Shown one piece after another: positions 7,467 to 14,333 of a stretch of DNA of 14,333 nucleotides. The position numbers were made by a program, and so were the translations under genes. Each line of letters opens with the position of its first letter. Position 1 is the stretch's first letter. The stretch comes from Bacteroidota bacterium (GTDB taxonomy: Bacteria > Bacteroidota > Bacteroidia > Flavobacteriales > Schleiferiaceae). Below the pieces are notes generated by a model. That model made no database searches, was not told the origin of the DNA, and saw only the letters and a program-made list of their open reading frames with translations. The DNA lies in the NCBI GenBank assembly GCA_005786915.1, contig SYCM01000124.1, positions 1-14,333 on the forward strand, given 5' to 3'.

Positions 7467-7474
7467 CAAAGGTA
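7467..7474 (-). promoter_or_regulatory. -7 box for the arginase-argS operon
   Basis: The minus strand reads TACCTTTG, an exact fit to TAnnTTTG. It ends four bases before the arginase ATG (7462-7460), so the transcript would begin on or next to the start codon. There is no room for a Shine-Dalgarno site. Confidence 0.62.
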
Positions 7475-7484
7475 AGAATTGGCC

Positions 7485-7492
7485 TACCTTTG
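7485..7492 (+). promoter_or_regulatory. -7 box for the ftsK operon
   Basis: TACCTTTG, identical to the boxes before the lipoprotein and arginase genes, ends ten bases before the ftsK ATG at 7503. The expected leader is only a few bases. The presumed -33 region lies inside the first codons of the arginase gene and shows no obvious TTTG. Confidence 0.6.
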
Positions 7493-7502
7493 GGCGTAGT
7501 CC

Positions 7503-9875
7503 ATGGCCCGAACATCTTCAAACTCCCCTTCGTCGTGGCTGGCTGACCTCAAGTCGGCCTGGCAAGACGTCAAACAAAGTCCTTCCCTCCATTCCGTTTT
7601 CGGACTTATCGTGCTGTTAATCGGCATATTGGGCTTCATCGCCAGCGCGTCCACCTTGAGCACGTGGACCGCCGACTACAGCGCCATGGAGCTCGGTTTT
7701 TCTCAGGTCGTGAGCCAGCGCGAGGTGGTCGTGCACAACCTTTTGGGTTCGATTGGGGCCGCGGTAGGCATGGTGGTCACGGTGCGCGGATTTGGCGCCG
7801 CCTCGCTCCTTCTTTGGGCGGTCGTCATGGCATTTGGCTTGCGGTGGGGGCTCGGACTTCCCATTCGCACCCTGAGGTTTGCCCGCCGAAGCCTGCTGCG
7901 GGCCCTGCTCGTCACGAGCGGACTCGCCCTGATTCCCTGGAACGCCGGCGACGCCGTTGTGGGCGACTACGGACGCTTGCTGGCCTCGTGGTCCACGCAC
8001 TGGATCGGCACATTGGGTTCCGCGTTGAGTTGGTTCGTGCTGTGCGGCGTGCACATTGTTTGGGTATTTCAGCTTCGCCCGCAGCAGCTCGGCGAGCGAT
8101 TTGCCGCTCCCGCTGCAGCCGATCCCGTTCCGCAGCCCCCTGTATTGAGTGAAGAAGAGCTACTGGCCGACGAAGCCCCCGTAGTTGTCGACCTCATGGA
8201 GCCAATGGCAACTGCCGAAGCACCCTGGGACGACGACGATGAGCTCCCCGAACGGGTGCTGCAGAGCGGCAGTGCCCACGACATCGCCTTGGATGTGGCG
8301 CCGCTTGCCCAGCCCGAGCCCGAGGAGTCGGCCCTTGCGGCCGTAGCGCACGAAGTAGCCAGCGCAGGGCCCTACGATCCGCGCCGCGACCTTTCGCGCT
8401 ATCAATTCCCCACGCTGCAGCTGCTCAACGACTACGGGCAAACGGTGGCCAAGGTGGACCAAGAAGAACTAGAGGCAAACAAGGAGCGCATTGTCGACAC
8501 GCTGCGCAACTACAAGATTGAGATTGCCAAAATCAAGGCCACGGTAGGTCCGACCGTAACCTTGTACGAAATCGTTCCCGAAGCGGGAATCCGCATCAGT
8601 AAGATCAAGTCGCTTGAAGACGACATTGCCTTAAGCCTTAGCGCCTTGGGAATTCGCATCATCGCGCCAATTCCAGGCAAAGGAACCATAGGCATTGAGG
8701 TTCCCAACCGCCACCCGCAGATGGTGAGCATGCGGTCGGTGCTGGCGAGCGAGAAATTCCAAAAAACCGACATGGATCTGCCACTCGCCCTAGGCAAGAC
8801 CATCTCCAACGAGGTGTTTGTCGTGGACCTGGCGAAAATGCCCCACCTGCTCATGGCGGGCGCAACCGGCCAAGGTAAGTCGGTTGGCCTCAACGCTATT
8901 TTGGCGTCGATTCTCTACAAGAAGCACCCGGCCGAGGTCAAGTTTGTCTTGGTTGACCCCAAAAAGGTTGAACTGACGCTGTTCAACACCATTGAGCGGC
9001 ATTTTTTGGCCAAGCTTCCAGGTACCGACGAGGCGATCATTACCGATACGACCAAGGTGATCCACACGCTGAACTCGTTGTGCATTGAAATGGACCAGCG
9101 CTACGAGCTACTCAAGTCCGCATTTGTGCGCAACCTCAAGGAGTACAACGCCAAGTTTACCGCGCGCAAACTCAACCCTGAGGAAGGTCACCGCTACCTT
9201 CCCTACATCGTTCTTGTAATCGACGAGTTTGCTGACCTCATCATGACGGCAGGCAAAGAGGTCGAAACCCCGATTGCGCGCCTGGCTCAGCTAGCCCGCG
9301 CTATTGGTATTCACTTAATTGTAGCTACTCAGCGGCCCTCGGTCAACGTCATCACGGGAATCATCAAGGCCAACTTCCCGACGCGGATCGCGTTCAAAGT
9401 GAGCGCTAAAATTGACTCGCGGACCATTCTTGACGCAGGAGGCGCCGAGCAGCTCATCGGCAAGGGAGATATGCTGATTTCGAGCGGAAACGACTTGATT
9501 CGACTGCAGTGTGCGTTTCTGGACACCCCTGAGGTCGAGCAGATTTGCGAGTTCATCGGCGGCCAGCAAGGCTACCCAGAGGCCTACCAGCTCCCGGAGT
9601 ATGAGTCTGAAGAAGGCGGACTCGGCGGCGGAGGGAACTACAGTGCCGACGAGCGCGACAGCATGTTTGAAGAAGCGGCGCGCATCGTGGTCATTCACCA
9701 GCAAGGCTCGGCATCTCTTTTGCAGCGCAAGCTCAAGCTGGGCTACAACCGCGCGGGACGCTTGATTGACCAACTCGAAGACGCCGGAATCATCGGACCC
9801 TTCGAAGGCTCTAAGGCCCGCCAAGTAATGGTTCAGGACGAAGTACAACTCAACGAACGACTCAAAAACCTATGA
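7503..9875 (+). CDS. ftsK: DNA translocase FtsK
   Basis: The 790-residue protein fits the FtsK/SpoIIIE family: an ATP-driven hexameric DNA pump at the division septum that clears and aligns chromosome ends before cell closure. The N-terminus has four probable membrane helices (about 31-52, 82-112, 132-148 and 170-190). An acidic, Pro/Ala-rich linker follows (about 195-290), then the alpha/beta motor. Walker A is GATGQGKS (453-460), Walker B LVIDEFADL (571-579), and the ATQRPSVNVITG stretch (608-619) is a family hallmark. The DNA-reading gamma winged-helix occupies about 720-778 (LLQRKLKLGYNRAGRLIDQL). The linker is short, so the total length is much less than in E. coli but ordinary for Bacteroidota. 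Its stop overlaps the lolA-like start (ATGA), making it the head of a six-gene overlapping run. It has its own -7 box. Confidence 0.97.
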   Translation: MARTSSNSPSSWLADLKSAWQDVKQSPSLHSVFGLIVLLIGILGFIASASTLSTWTADYSAMELGFSQVVSQREVVVHNLLGSIGAAVGMVVTVRGFGAASLLLWAVVMAFGLRWGLGLPIRTLRFARRSLLRALLVTSGLALIPWNAGDAVVGDYGRLLASWSTHWIGTLGSALSWFVLCGVHIVWVFQLRPQQLGERFAAPAAADPVPQPPVLSEEELLADEAPVVVDLMEPMATAEAPWDDDDELPERVLQSGSAHDIALDVAPLAQPEPEESALAAVAHEVASAGPYDPRRDLSRYQFPTLQLLNDYGQTVAKVDQEELEANKERIVDTLRNYKIEIAKIKATVGPTVTLYEIVPEAGIRISKIKSLEDDIALSLSALGIRIIAPIPGKGTIGIEVPNRHPQMVSMRSVLASEKFQKTDMDLPLALGKTISNEVFVVDLAKMPHLLMAGATGQGKSVGLNAILASILYKKHPAEVKFVLVDPKKVELTLFNTIERHFLAKLPGTDEAIITDTTKVIHTLNSLCIEMDQRYELLKSAFVRNLKEYNAKFTARKLNPEEGHRYLPYIVLVIDEFADLIMTAGKEVETPIARLAQLARAIGIHLIVATQRPSVNVITGIIKANFPTRIAFKVSAKIDSRTILDAGGAEQLIGKGDMLISSGNDLIRLQCAFLDTPEVEQICEFIGGQQGYPEAYQLPEYESEEGGLGGGGNYSADERDSMFEEAARIVVIHQQGSASLLQRKLKLGYNRAGRLIDQLEDAGIIGPFEGSKARQVMVQDEVQLNERLKNL

Positions 9876-10528
9876 TTTTTCGAACCTTAGCCGTGGCCGC
9901 GCTCTTCCTTGTGGGAGGCACCGCGCTCGCCCAGACCGAGACCCCCTTGGCATTTCTTCAGCGCGTAAAAAAGCAGGCGCTCGCGTACTCCGACCAGAAA
10001 ATCAGTTTTACGTCGGTGCTAGACGCCCCCGGCCGGAACGGCCAGCGCGTGCAGCGCAAAACCAGCGGTGAGGTGTGGGTCAAAGGCGAGTCCGCCAAAT
10101 TGGTGCTGCAGGGGCAGACTTTTTTCTTCAAGAGCGGCGTGGTAACCACCGTGAGCCCTGAAGACGAAGAAATTGTGGTGCGCAGGCTCGACGGAGACGC
10201 CAAGCAGTACACGCCCGCAGTGCTTCTGAGCCAGTACGAAAAAAGTTCTTCGTTTGCCTGGGCAGGAACCCAAACCGTCGCCGGCCGCAGCATCAAGCTG
10301 GTCAGCATGGTTCCAAAAAACGACCCCGACGTGGCTAAAGTGATTTTGGGCGTCGACGCCAAGACCCTCAAGCTGTACAGCTATACCGAAGAAGGGAAAA
10401 ACGGCACCAAGTCGACCATCACCATGATCGCGTACGAAACCAACAAAGGGCTGACTGCCAACGACGTCGAGTTCAAGCGCTCGAACTACCCAGCCAACTA
10501 CGAGTACATCGCTCCCAAAACCAAGTAA
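9872..10528 (+). CDS. lolA: LolA-like outer-membrane lipoprotein carrier
   Basis: The 218-residue product has a signal peptide (about 1-20, likely cleaved at ALA before Gln21) and a single all-beta domain. The recognisable LolA-fold pattern is 'FTSVLDAPGRNGQ' (46-58), 'GEVWVKGESAKLVLQGQTFF' (66-85) and 'YTPAVLLSQYEK' (113-124). LolA shuttles lipoproteins across the periplasm on a hydrophobic half-barrel. Sequence conservation in the family is low, so the call rests on size, export signal, these motifs and position between ftsK and a LptF/G permease, where flavobacterial genomes carry a LolA-family gene. It overlaps ftsK by four bases and precedes the permease by three bases. A different hydrophobic cargo, such as a lipid, is possible. 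Confidence 0.83.
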   Translation: MIFRTLAVAALFLVGGTALAQTETPLAFLQRVKKQALAYSDQKISFTSVLDAPGRNGQRVQRKTSGEVWVKGESAKLVLQGQTFFFKSGVVTTVSPEDEEIVVRRLDGDAKQYTPAVLLSQYEKSSSFAWAGTQTVAGRSIKLVSMVPKNDPDVAKVILGVDAKTLKLYSYTEEGKNGTKSTITMIAYETNKGLTANDVEFKRSNYPANYEYIAPKTK

Positions 10529-10531
10529 GGC

Positions 10532-11935
10532 TTGGGCAAGCTCGATCGGTACTTCATCGGGAACTTTGTTCAGATTTTTGCCAAGACCCTGGCATTGAGC
10601 GTGTTCATTCTGCTCATGCAGATGGTGTGGAAGTACATGGACGACCTCGCGGGGCGCGGAATTTCCGTGCTTCGTATCCTCGAGCTCATGGGCTACTGGT
10701 CGGTGTCGATTCTGCCCATGGCGGCGCCCATCGCCGTGCTGTTTGCAGGCATTATGGTGTACGGGCAATGGGCGGAGTCGCGCGAGTACGCCGCCGCTAA
10801 GGCCGCGGGTTTTTCGTTCGTGCGCATGCTTCGCCCCGTCACCGCCGTATTGGCCGTAATCGCCGTGCTCATGTTTTTTGTGAGCAACAACTTCATTCCT
10901 GTGGCCAACTTCAAGGGCGAGAACCTGCTGCTCAACATCGCCCGGCAAAAACCTACGTTCAAGCTTAAACCAGGGGTGTTTGTGGCGGGTCTCGACGGGT
11001 TTAGCGTGAAAGTGGGCCGCAAAGAAGACAACCGCATCTACGACGTGATTCTTTACGACCACCGCGAGCGGGGCCGCGGAAACACGGGGGTGCTCACCGC
11101 CCCCGAGGGCGAAATCCGCTATCCTGAAGGAAGTCCCACAATGACTCTCGTGCTGCGCAACGGGCGCAGCTACCTCGACGTGAACGAGTCGGTGCGCGAA
11201 GAACGCCTGCGCCAAGGGATGCTGGCCGCTACCTTCGACAGCATGGTGGTGCGCATGGACATGTCGTCGTTTTTGCTCGGTGACCTCGGCGGAATTCAGC
11301 GCAGCAACGAATTCAACATGCTCACCCTGTCGCAATTGGACACCTCAATCGACGTGCTCGAGCTGCAAATCGCCGACCGCTTGACCGAGGTCAGCAGCGG
11401 TATGCGGCGCAAGCTGGGCGGATGGGCCGAAGACAGCATCCAGCGAACGAGCGCCATCGACACCTCGCTGAAGGTAGCTACTCGACTCCAAGCCATTCAT
11501 CGATATCGGGCGGTGCAAAATGCGGCCTACCTCGCCCAGAGCAACCGAGACTACATGAACCAAATCGCTTCGGAGCTCGATTGGCGCAACCAGCACCTTG
11601 CCCGCCACTACTTAGAATGGCACAAAAAGTTCAGTGTGGCCGTGGCCTGCGTGCTCCTCTTTTTTATCGGCGCTTCCCTCGGTAGCGTCATTCAGCGGGG
11701 CGGATTTGGTTGGGCTTTCGTCGCAAGCGTCTTGCTCTTTTTGCTGCACTACGTGCTCACCATGGTGTCTGAAAAACTAGGGCGTACGTGGGTTCTCTCG
11801 CCGTTTTGGGCCATGTGGGGACCCAATCTAGTTCTTACGCCGGTGGCCTTAGCGATGACCTGGTGGGCCTCGCGGGACGGCCGGCTCAACCTCAGCCTTC
11901 CCCGGAGGTTTCGGACCTCGACTCCCGCCGCATGA
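10532..11935 (+). CDS. LptF/LptG (YjgP/YjgQ) family permease
   Basis: The 467-residue membrane protein starts with GKLDRYFIGNF, the usual opening of this family, which supports the rare TTG start at 10532. Three helices (about 16-36, 58-80, 102-120) flank a periplasmic jelly-roll (about 125-245). Three more follow near the C-terminus (about 367-387, 392-412, 424-446). Family landmarks include 'GRGISVLRILELMGYW' (41-56), 'SREYAAAKAAG' (83-93) and 'NNFIPVANFKGENLL' (119-133). LptF and LptG with ATPase LptB pull lipopolysaccharide from the inner membrane into the Lpt bridge. LptF and LptG cannot be told apart here. Residues about 262-365 are an extra, mostly helical stretch between the jelly-roll and fourth helix, so the protein is about 100 residues longer than the E. 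coli members. The stop overlaps the next start (ATGA). A near neighbour in function is the LolA-like gene. Confidence 0.9.
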   Translation: MGKLDRYFIGNFVQIFAKTLALSVFILLMQMVWKYMDDLAGRGISVLRILELMGYWSVSILPMAAPIAVLFAGIMVYGQWAESREYAAAKAAGFSFVRMLRPVTAVLAVIAVLMFFVSNNFIPVANFKGENLLLNIARQKPTFKLKPGVFVAGLDGFSVKVGRKEDNRIYDVILYDHRERGRGNTGVLTAPEGEIRYPEGSPTMTLVLRNGRSYLDVNESVREERLRQGMLAATFDSMVVRMDMSSFLLGDLGGIQRSNEFNMLTLSQLDTSIDVLELQIADRLTEVSSGMRRKLGGWAEDSIQRTSAIDTSLKVATRLQAIHRYRAVQNAAYLAQSNRDYMNQIASELDWRNQHLARHYLEWHKKFSVAVACVLLFFIGASLGSVIQRGGFGWAFVASVLLFLLHYVLTMVSEKLGRTWVLSPFWAMWGPNLVLTPVALAMTWWASRDGRLNLSLPRRFRTSTPAA

Positions 11936-13065
11936 ACATCCTTCACCTGTGCAACAAAGTGCCGTTCCCAGGGCGCGACGGAAGCAGCCTGGCGATGGAA
12001 TCCCTGATTCGCATCGAAGCAGGCCTTGGCCACCAGGTGCACGTCGTCGCGCTCAACACTGAAAAGCACTGGGTAGCTGATCCCCAAAGCCCCTATTCGG
12101 GGGTAACGATTGAAGCCGTAGCCGCCGCGACCAAGCCCACCCTTAAAACGGCCTTGGAGAATCTGGTTTCGAACGAAAGCTACTACGCCAGCCGTTTTTG
12201 GACCCCTGAGGCCGCCCAAGCGATTCGGCAGCGAGCTCAAAGCGCCGACGTGGTGGTGTTCGACAGCATTTTTATGGCCGTCTACCTGGACGAAGTGGGA
12301 ACCGTGCCCACCGTGCTTCGCGCCCACAACGTCGAGCACGCCATTTGGATGCGTGGACTCCCCGATGAACCCTGGTACCGAAAAAGCTACGTGGCCTTGC
12401 AGGCCCGGCGGCTTCGTCGATGGGAGGCTGAAATCGCCCGACGGGTCTACCGCATTTGGGCCATCAGTCCCGAAGACGCTTCGTGGTTCGGTGGTTTGGG
12501 CGGACCGACGTGCTCGGTGCCGTGCAGCTTTGATGCCGCGTCGGGTCCTTGGGTCGAATCGGGCGCCGCATCGCCCAAAACCTACCACTTAGGCGCCTTG
12601 GATTGGTCCCCCAACGTGCGCGGCATGAAGTGGTTCCTCGACGAGGTCGCCCCCCTCCTTCGGGCTGCTGAAGTCGACGTGTACAGCGCGCAATGGCCGT
12701 TCGCTTCGGCTCCCGACCGCGTACATCCCCGTTCAGGCCTGCCCCACTTTGCCGACTACGGACTGTTCGTTGCCCCCATTCGCAACGGAAGCGGCATGCG
12801 CATCAAGCTCCTTGAGGCTATGGCTCGCGGAAAGGCCGTGGTTACTACGCCCTTGGGGGCCGAAGGGCTCGGCACCACTGACGGGGTTCACCTGGTGTTG
12901 GCGGAATCTCCCCGCGAATTCGCGTCGGCCCTGGAGGCCTTGAGCACCAACTCCCCTCGGCGCGTCCAGATTGGACGTGCGGCGGCGGAGCATGCCCGTG
13001 CGCACTTCGCGGATCCGCACGTTGCAGAACGCATTGCCAAGGAACTAGCGACCTTTGCCCCGTGA
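11932..13065 (+). CDS. Glycosyltransferase, GT4-like (GT-B fold)
   Basis: The 377-residue soluble protein opens with MNILHLCNKVPFPGRDGSS, the sugar-acceptor side start of GT-B enzymes. AHNVEH (131-136) lies in the N-domain. The C-domain carries GALDWSPNVRG (221-231) and the nucleotide-sugar binding run APIRNGSGMRIKLLEAMARG (281-300), continued by KAVVTTPLGAEG (301-312). These are typical of family-1/4 type glycosyltransferases that use nucleotide sugars, often for lipopolysaccharide or exopolysaccharide. Donor and acceptor are unknown. The frame is open upstream to 11788, but that part lies inside the permease gene; the ATG at 11932 overlaps the permease stop by four bases and gives the expected N-terminus. 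It is followed with overlap by a membrane glycosyltransferase, so the two probably work on one glycan. Confidence 0.9.
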   Translation: MNILHLCNKVPFPGRDGSSLAMESLIRIEAGLGHQVHVVALNTEKHWVADPQSPYSGVTIEAVAAATKPTLKTALENLVSNESYYASRFWTPEAAQAIRQRAQSADVVVFDSIFMAVYLDEVGTVPTVLRAHNVEHAIWMRGLPDEPWYRKSYVALQARRLRRWEAEIARRVYRIWAISPEDASWFGGLGGPTCSVPCSFDAASGPWVESGAASPKTYHLGALDWSPNVRGMKWFLDEVAPLLRAAEVDVYSAQWPFASAPDRVHPRSGLPHFADYGLFVAPIRNGSGMRIKLLEAMARGKAVVTTPLGAEGLGTTDGVHLVLAESPREFASALEALSTNSPRRVQIGRAAAEHARAHFADPHVAERIAKELATFAP

Positions 13066-14243
13066 TGGAAGCACTCGCTTGGCTGCTCTGGGGGCTTGCC
13101 CTGGTACCCTACACGCTCTACCCCGCGGTGGTGCGCTTTCTGGGGCGCAGGTCCACCGCCCAACCTGAGCCGCTGCGCAGCGCTCCGCACGTCAGCGTCG
13201 TCTTCGCTGCCTACAACGAGGAGGCCGTGATCGAAGCCAAGCTCGAAAGCCTGCTCGCCCAAGACTACCCGGGCACCTTTGACGTGTGGGTCGGGTCCGA
13301 CCAATGCACCGACCGCACCGACGAACTTTTGACCGCGTTCGCGGCACGCGACCCCCGAATTCATTGGATTCGCATGGAAACGCGCAGCGGTAAGGCCCAA
13401 ATCATCAACCGATTGGTCGCCGAATCCTCGGGCGACTGGGTGGTCGGGACCGACGCCAACATTTGGTTTGCGCCCGACTGCCTCAGCGAACTGATGCGCG
13501 AAGCCCAAGCCAACCCCAAAGCCAGCGTCGTCGGCGGGTCGCTGTTTTACCGAGGACTGACGGGGCCCAGCAACCCCACGTCACCCAGCATCGCCGACGA
13601 AGAACGTTGGTACATGAACTGGGAGAACTTCGCCAAGCGGGTCGAATACGAGCGCACCGGATGCGCCATGGGGGTGGAAGGCGGCTTGTACGCGATACGG
13701 CGCGACGCCTTTCGAAGCATTCCCTTCGGAACCTTAATGGAAGACTTCTTTTTGAGTTTTTCGGCGATGCTCCGCGGAGAGCATGTGGCTTGGTCGCTCA
13801 CGGCGCGGGGAAGCGAAGACGTCAGCCACGACCCCCAGCGCGAATTCCGCCGCAAGGTGCGAATTGCCCACGGCAACTGGCAAAACGTAGGTCGATTTGC
13901 TTCTTCGATGCTCCGGCTGCGCCCGTCGGTCCTGGCGGTCTTTTGGGGGCATAAGCTGCTGCGTTGGCTCACGCCCTTACTGGTCCTCGGCGGAATTTTG
14001 GCCGGCGCCGTTCCGGGCGAACCCTGGTCCGAGGCGGGCCAATGGGCCTGGGCGCTGTTTGCGGGCCTGTCCGCCTACACCTTGCTGGTGTACCACGGCA
14101 TCGTCCGGGTGCTGGACCGCATCCCCGGGCTGCGCACGCTGCACCACCTACTTCTCATGAATTTGGCCCTGGGCCTGGGCTTCGTGCGCTACCTTCGCGG
14201 CGGAACCAACGGCATTTGGGAACCCACTCCGCGAACCCCATGA
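13065..14243 (+). CDS. Membrane glycosyltransferase, GT2 family
   Basis: The 392-residue product has one N-terminal membrane helix (about 5-24), a cytoplasmic GT-A domain and probably two to three C-terminal helices (about 296-316, 325-345, 358-376). GT2 motifs are in order: SVVFAAYNEE (44-53), SGKAQIINR (108-116), GTDANIWF (128-135, DxN at the DxD position), GVEGGLYAIRRDAF (203-216), the MED acidic motif (225-227) and RRKVRIAHGNWQ (262-273) in place of the usual QxxRW. This layout resembles processive or polysaccharide-forming GT2 enzymes (hyaluronan-, cellulose- or PgaC-like) but is a shorter member. The sugar and product are unknown. GTG at 13062 and ATG at 13065 are both possible starts, overlapping the upstream stop; ATG is preferred. 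The stop overlaps the ribB start (ATGA). Confidence 0.88.
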   Translation: MEALAWLLWGLALVPYTLYPAVVRFLGRRSTAQPEPLRSAPHVSVVFAAYNEEAVIEAKLESLLAQDYPGTFDVWVGSDQCTDRTDELLTAFAARDPRIHWIRMETRSGKAQIINRLVAESSGDWVVGTDANIWFAPDCLSELMREAQANPKASVVGGSLFYRGLTGPSNPTSPSIADEERWYMNWENFAKRVEYERTGCAMGVEGGLYAIRRDAFRSIPFGTLMEDFFLSFSAMLRGEHVAWSLTARGSEDVSHDPQREFRRKVRIAHGNWQNVGRFASSMLRLRPSVLAVFWGHKLLRWLTPLLVLGGILAGAVPGEPWSEAGQWAWALFAGLSAYTLLVYHGIVRVLDRIPGLRTLHHLLLMNLALGLGFVRYLRGGTNGIWEPTPRTP

Positions 14244-14333
14244 ACAGCACCCTTTTTTCCTCGATTGACGAGGCCCTTGACGACCTCCGCGCCGGAAAAA
14301 TGATCATTGTCGTGGACGACGAAGACCGCGAGA
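14240..14333 (+). CDS. ribB: 3,4-dihydroxy-2-butanone 4-phosphate synthase, N-terminus (cut by window edge)
   Basis: From the ATG at 14240 the first 31 codons end with GKMIIVVDDEDRE, the highly conserved start of RibB, where the acidic residues bind the Mg ion. RibB converts ribulose 5-phosphate to the four-carbon precursor of riboflavin. Many Bacteroidota carry a RibBA fusion with GTP cyclohydrolase II; the window ends too early to tell. It overlaps the upstream glycosyltransferase stop by four bases. Confidence 0.9.
   Translation, partial: MNSTLFSSIDEALDDLRAGKMIIVVDDEDRE

Larger units (their letters stand above)
7466..7493. repeat. Perfect inverted repeat between arginase and ftsK
   Basis: CCAAAGGTA (7466-7474) and TACCTTTGG (7485-7493) are perfect inverted copies of nine bases separated by ten (centre to centre 19 bases). 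Each arm contains an exact TACCTTTG -7 box for the gene that reads away from it. The symmetry could come from two facing promoters or from a shared operator. Confidence 0.75.

Noticed and set aside
10019..11335. A 438-codon open frame on the minus strand across the lolA-like and permease genes
   Set aside because: It spans two well-supported genes in antisense. It is very rich in His and Val, as expected from reading GC-rich codons backwards, and shows no recognisable motif.
11788..11931. In-frame upstream extension of the GT4-like gene
   Set aside because: It lies wholly inside the permease coding region; the ATG at 11932 gives the normal glycosyltransferase N-terminus and a four-base overlap.
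13050..13057. GACCTTTG four bases before the GTG at 13062 as a promoter
   Set aside because: It lacks the leading T of the TA pair and encodes normal residues of the GT4 C-terminus; a chance match is likely, so it is not listed as a feature.
1..14333. CRISPR arrays, insertion sequences, tRNA or rRNA genes, phage or defence genes
   Set aside because: No regularly spaced repeats, transposase or integrase motifs, tRNA-like clover-leaf sequences or rRNA stretches were seen; the window is almost entirely filled by the listed genes.

Overview
The window looks like a chromosomal segment of a high-GC member of the Bacteroidota, most likely a Flavobacteriales-type organism. The reasons are: promoter -7 boxes of the Bacteroidota form TAnnTTTG directly in front of divergent genes; a lipoprotein and polyprenyl sugar-phosphate transferase pair of flavobacterial type; a signal-peptide-bearing C1 peptidase; and the block ftsK - lolA-like - YjgP/YjgQ permease - ribB, a gene order I recall from flavobacterial genomes. 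GC is high for that group (by eye close to 60%), which explains the many long antisense reading frames. The whole window is densely coding; no intergenic gap exceeds about 60 bases.

Layout. (1) Bases 1-203, minus strand: the start of pcm (protein-L-isoaspartate O-methyltransferase), cut by the window edge. (2) Bases 236-4673, plus strand: a four-gene run of a secreted lipoprotein, a membrane initiating sugar-phosphate transferase, a 3-hydroxybutyryl-CoA dehydrogenase and a secreted C1-family cysteine peptidase. It closes with a clear hairpin terminator at 4691-4728. (3) Bases 4731-7462, minus strand: arginase followed by argS, translationally coupled. (4) Bases 7503-14333, plus strand: a tightly overlapping run of ftsK, a LolA-like carrier, a LptF/LptG-family permease, a family-4 type glycosyltransferase, a membrane family-2 type glycosyltransferase and the first 31 codons of ribB.

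How the genes fit together. The strongest theme is the cell envelope: glycan initiation on a lipid carrier (sugar transferase), two glycosyltransferases that could extend or decorate a glycan, a LptF/G-type lipopolysaccharide export permease, a LolA-type lipoprotein carrier, and two exported proteins. The rest is housekeeping: chromosome segregation (FtsK), protein repair (Pcm), arginine use (arginase, ArgS), acyl-CoA metabolism and riboflavin synthesis.

Most notable signals. Both divergent intergenic regions are built the same way, with two facing TACCTTTGG-type arms forming an inverted repeat. The -7 boxes sit only 4-10 bases before the start codons, which predicts leaderless or nearly leaderless mRNAs. 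Two glycosyltransferase genes sit, with overlapping start/stop codons, between the permease and ribB, which I remember as neighbours elsewhere. I do not see a convincing new defence, mobile or RNA-guided system, and no CRISPR, IS element, tRNA or rRNA.
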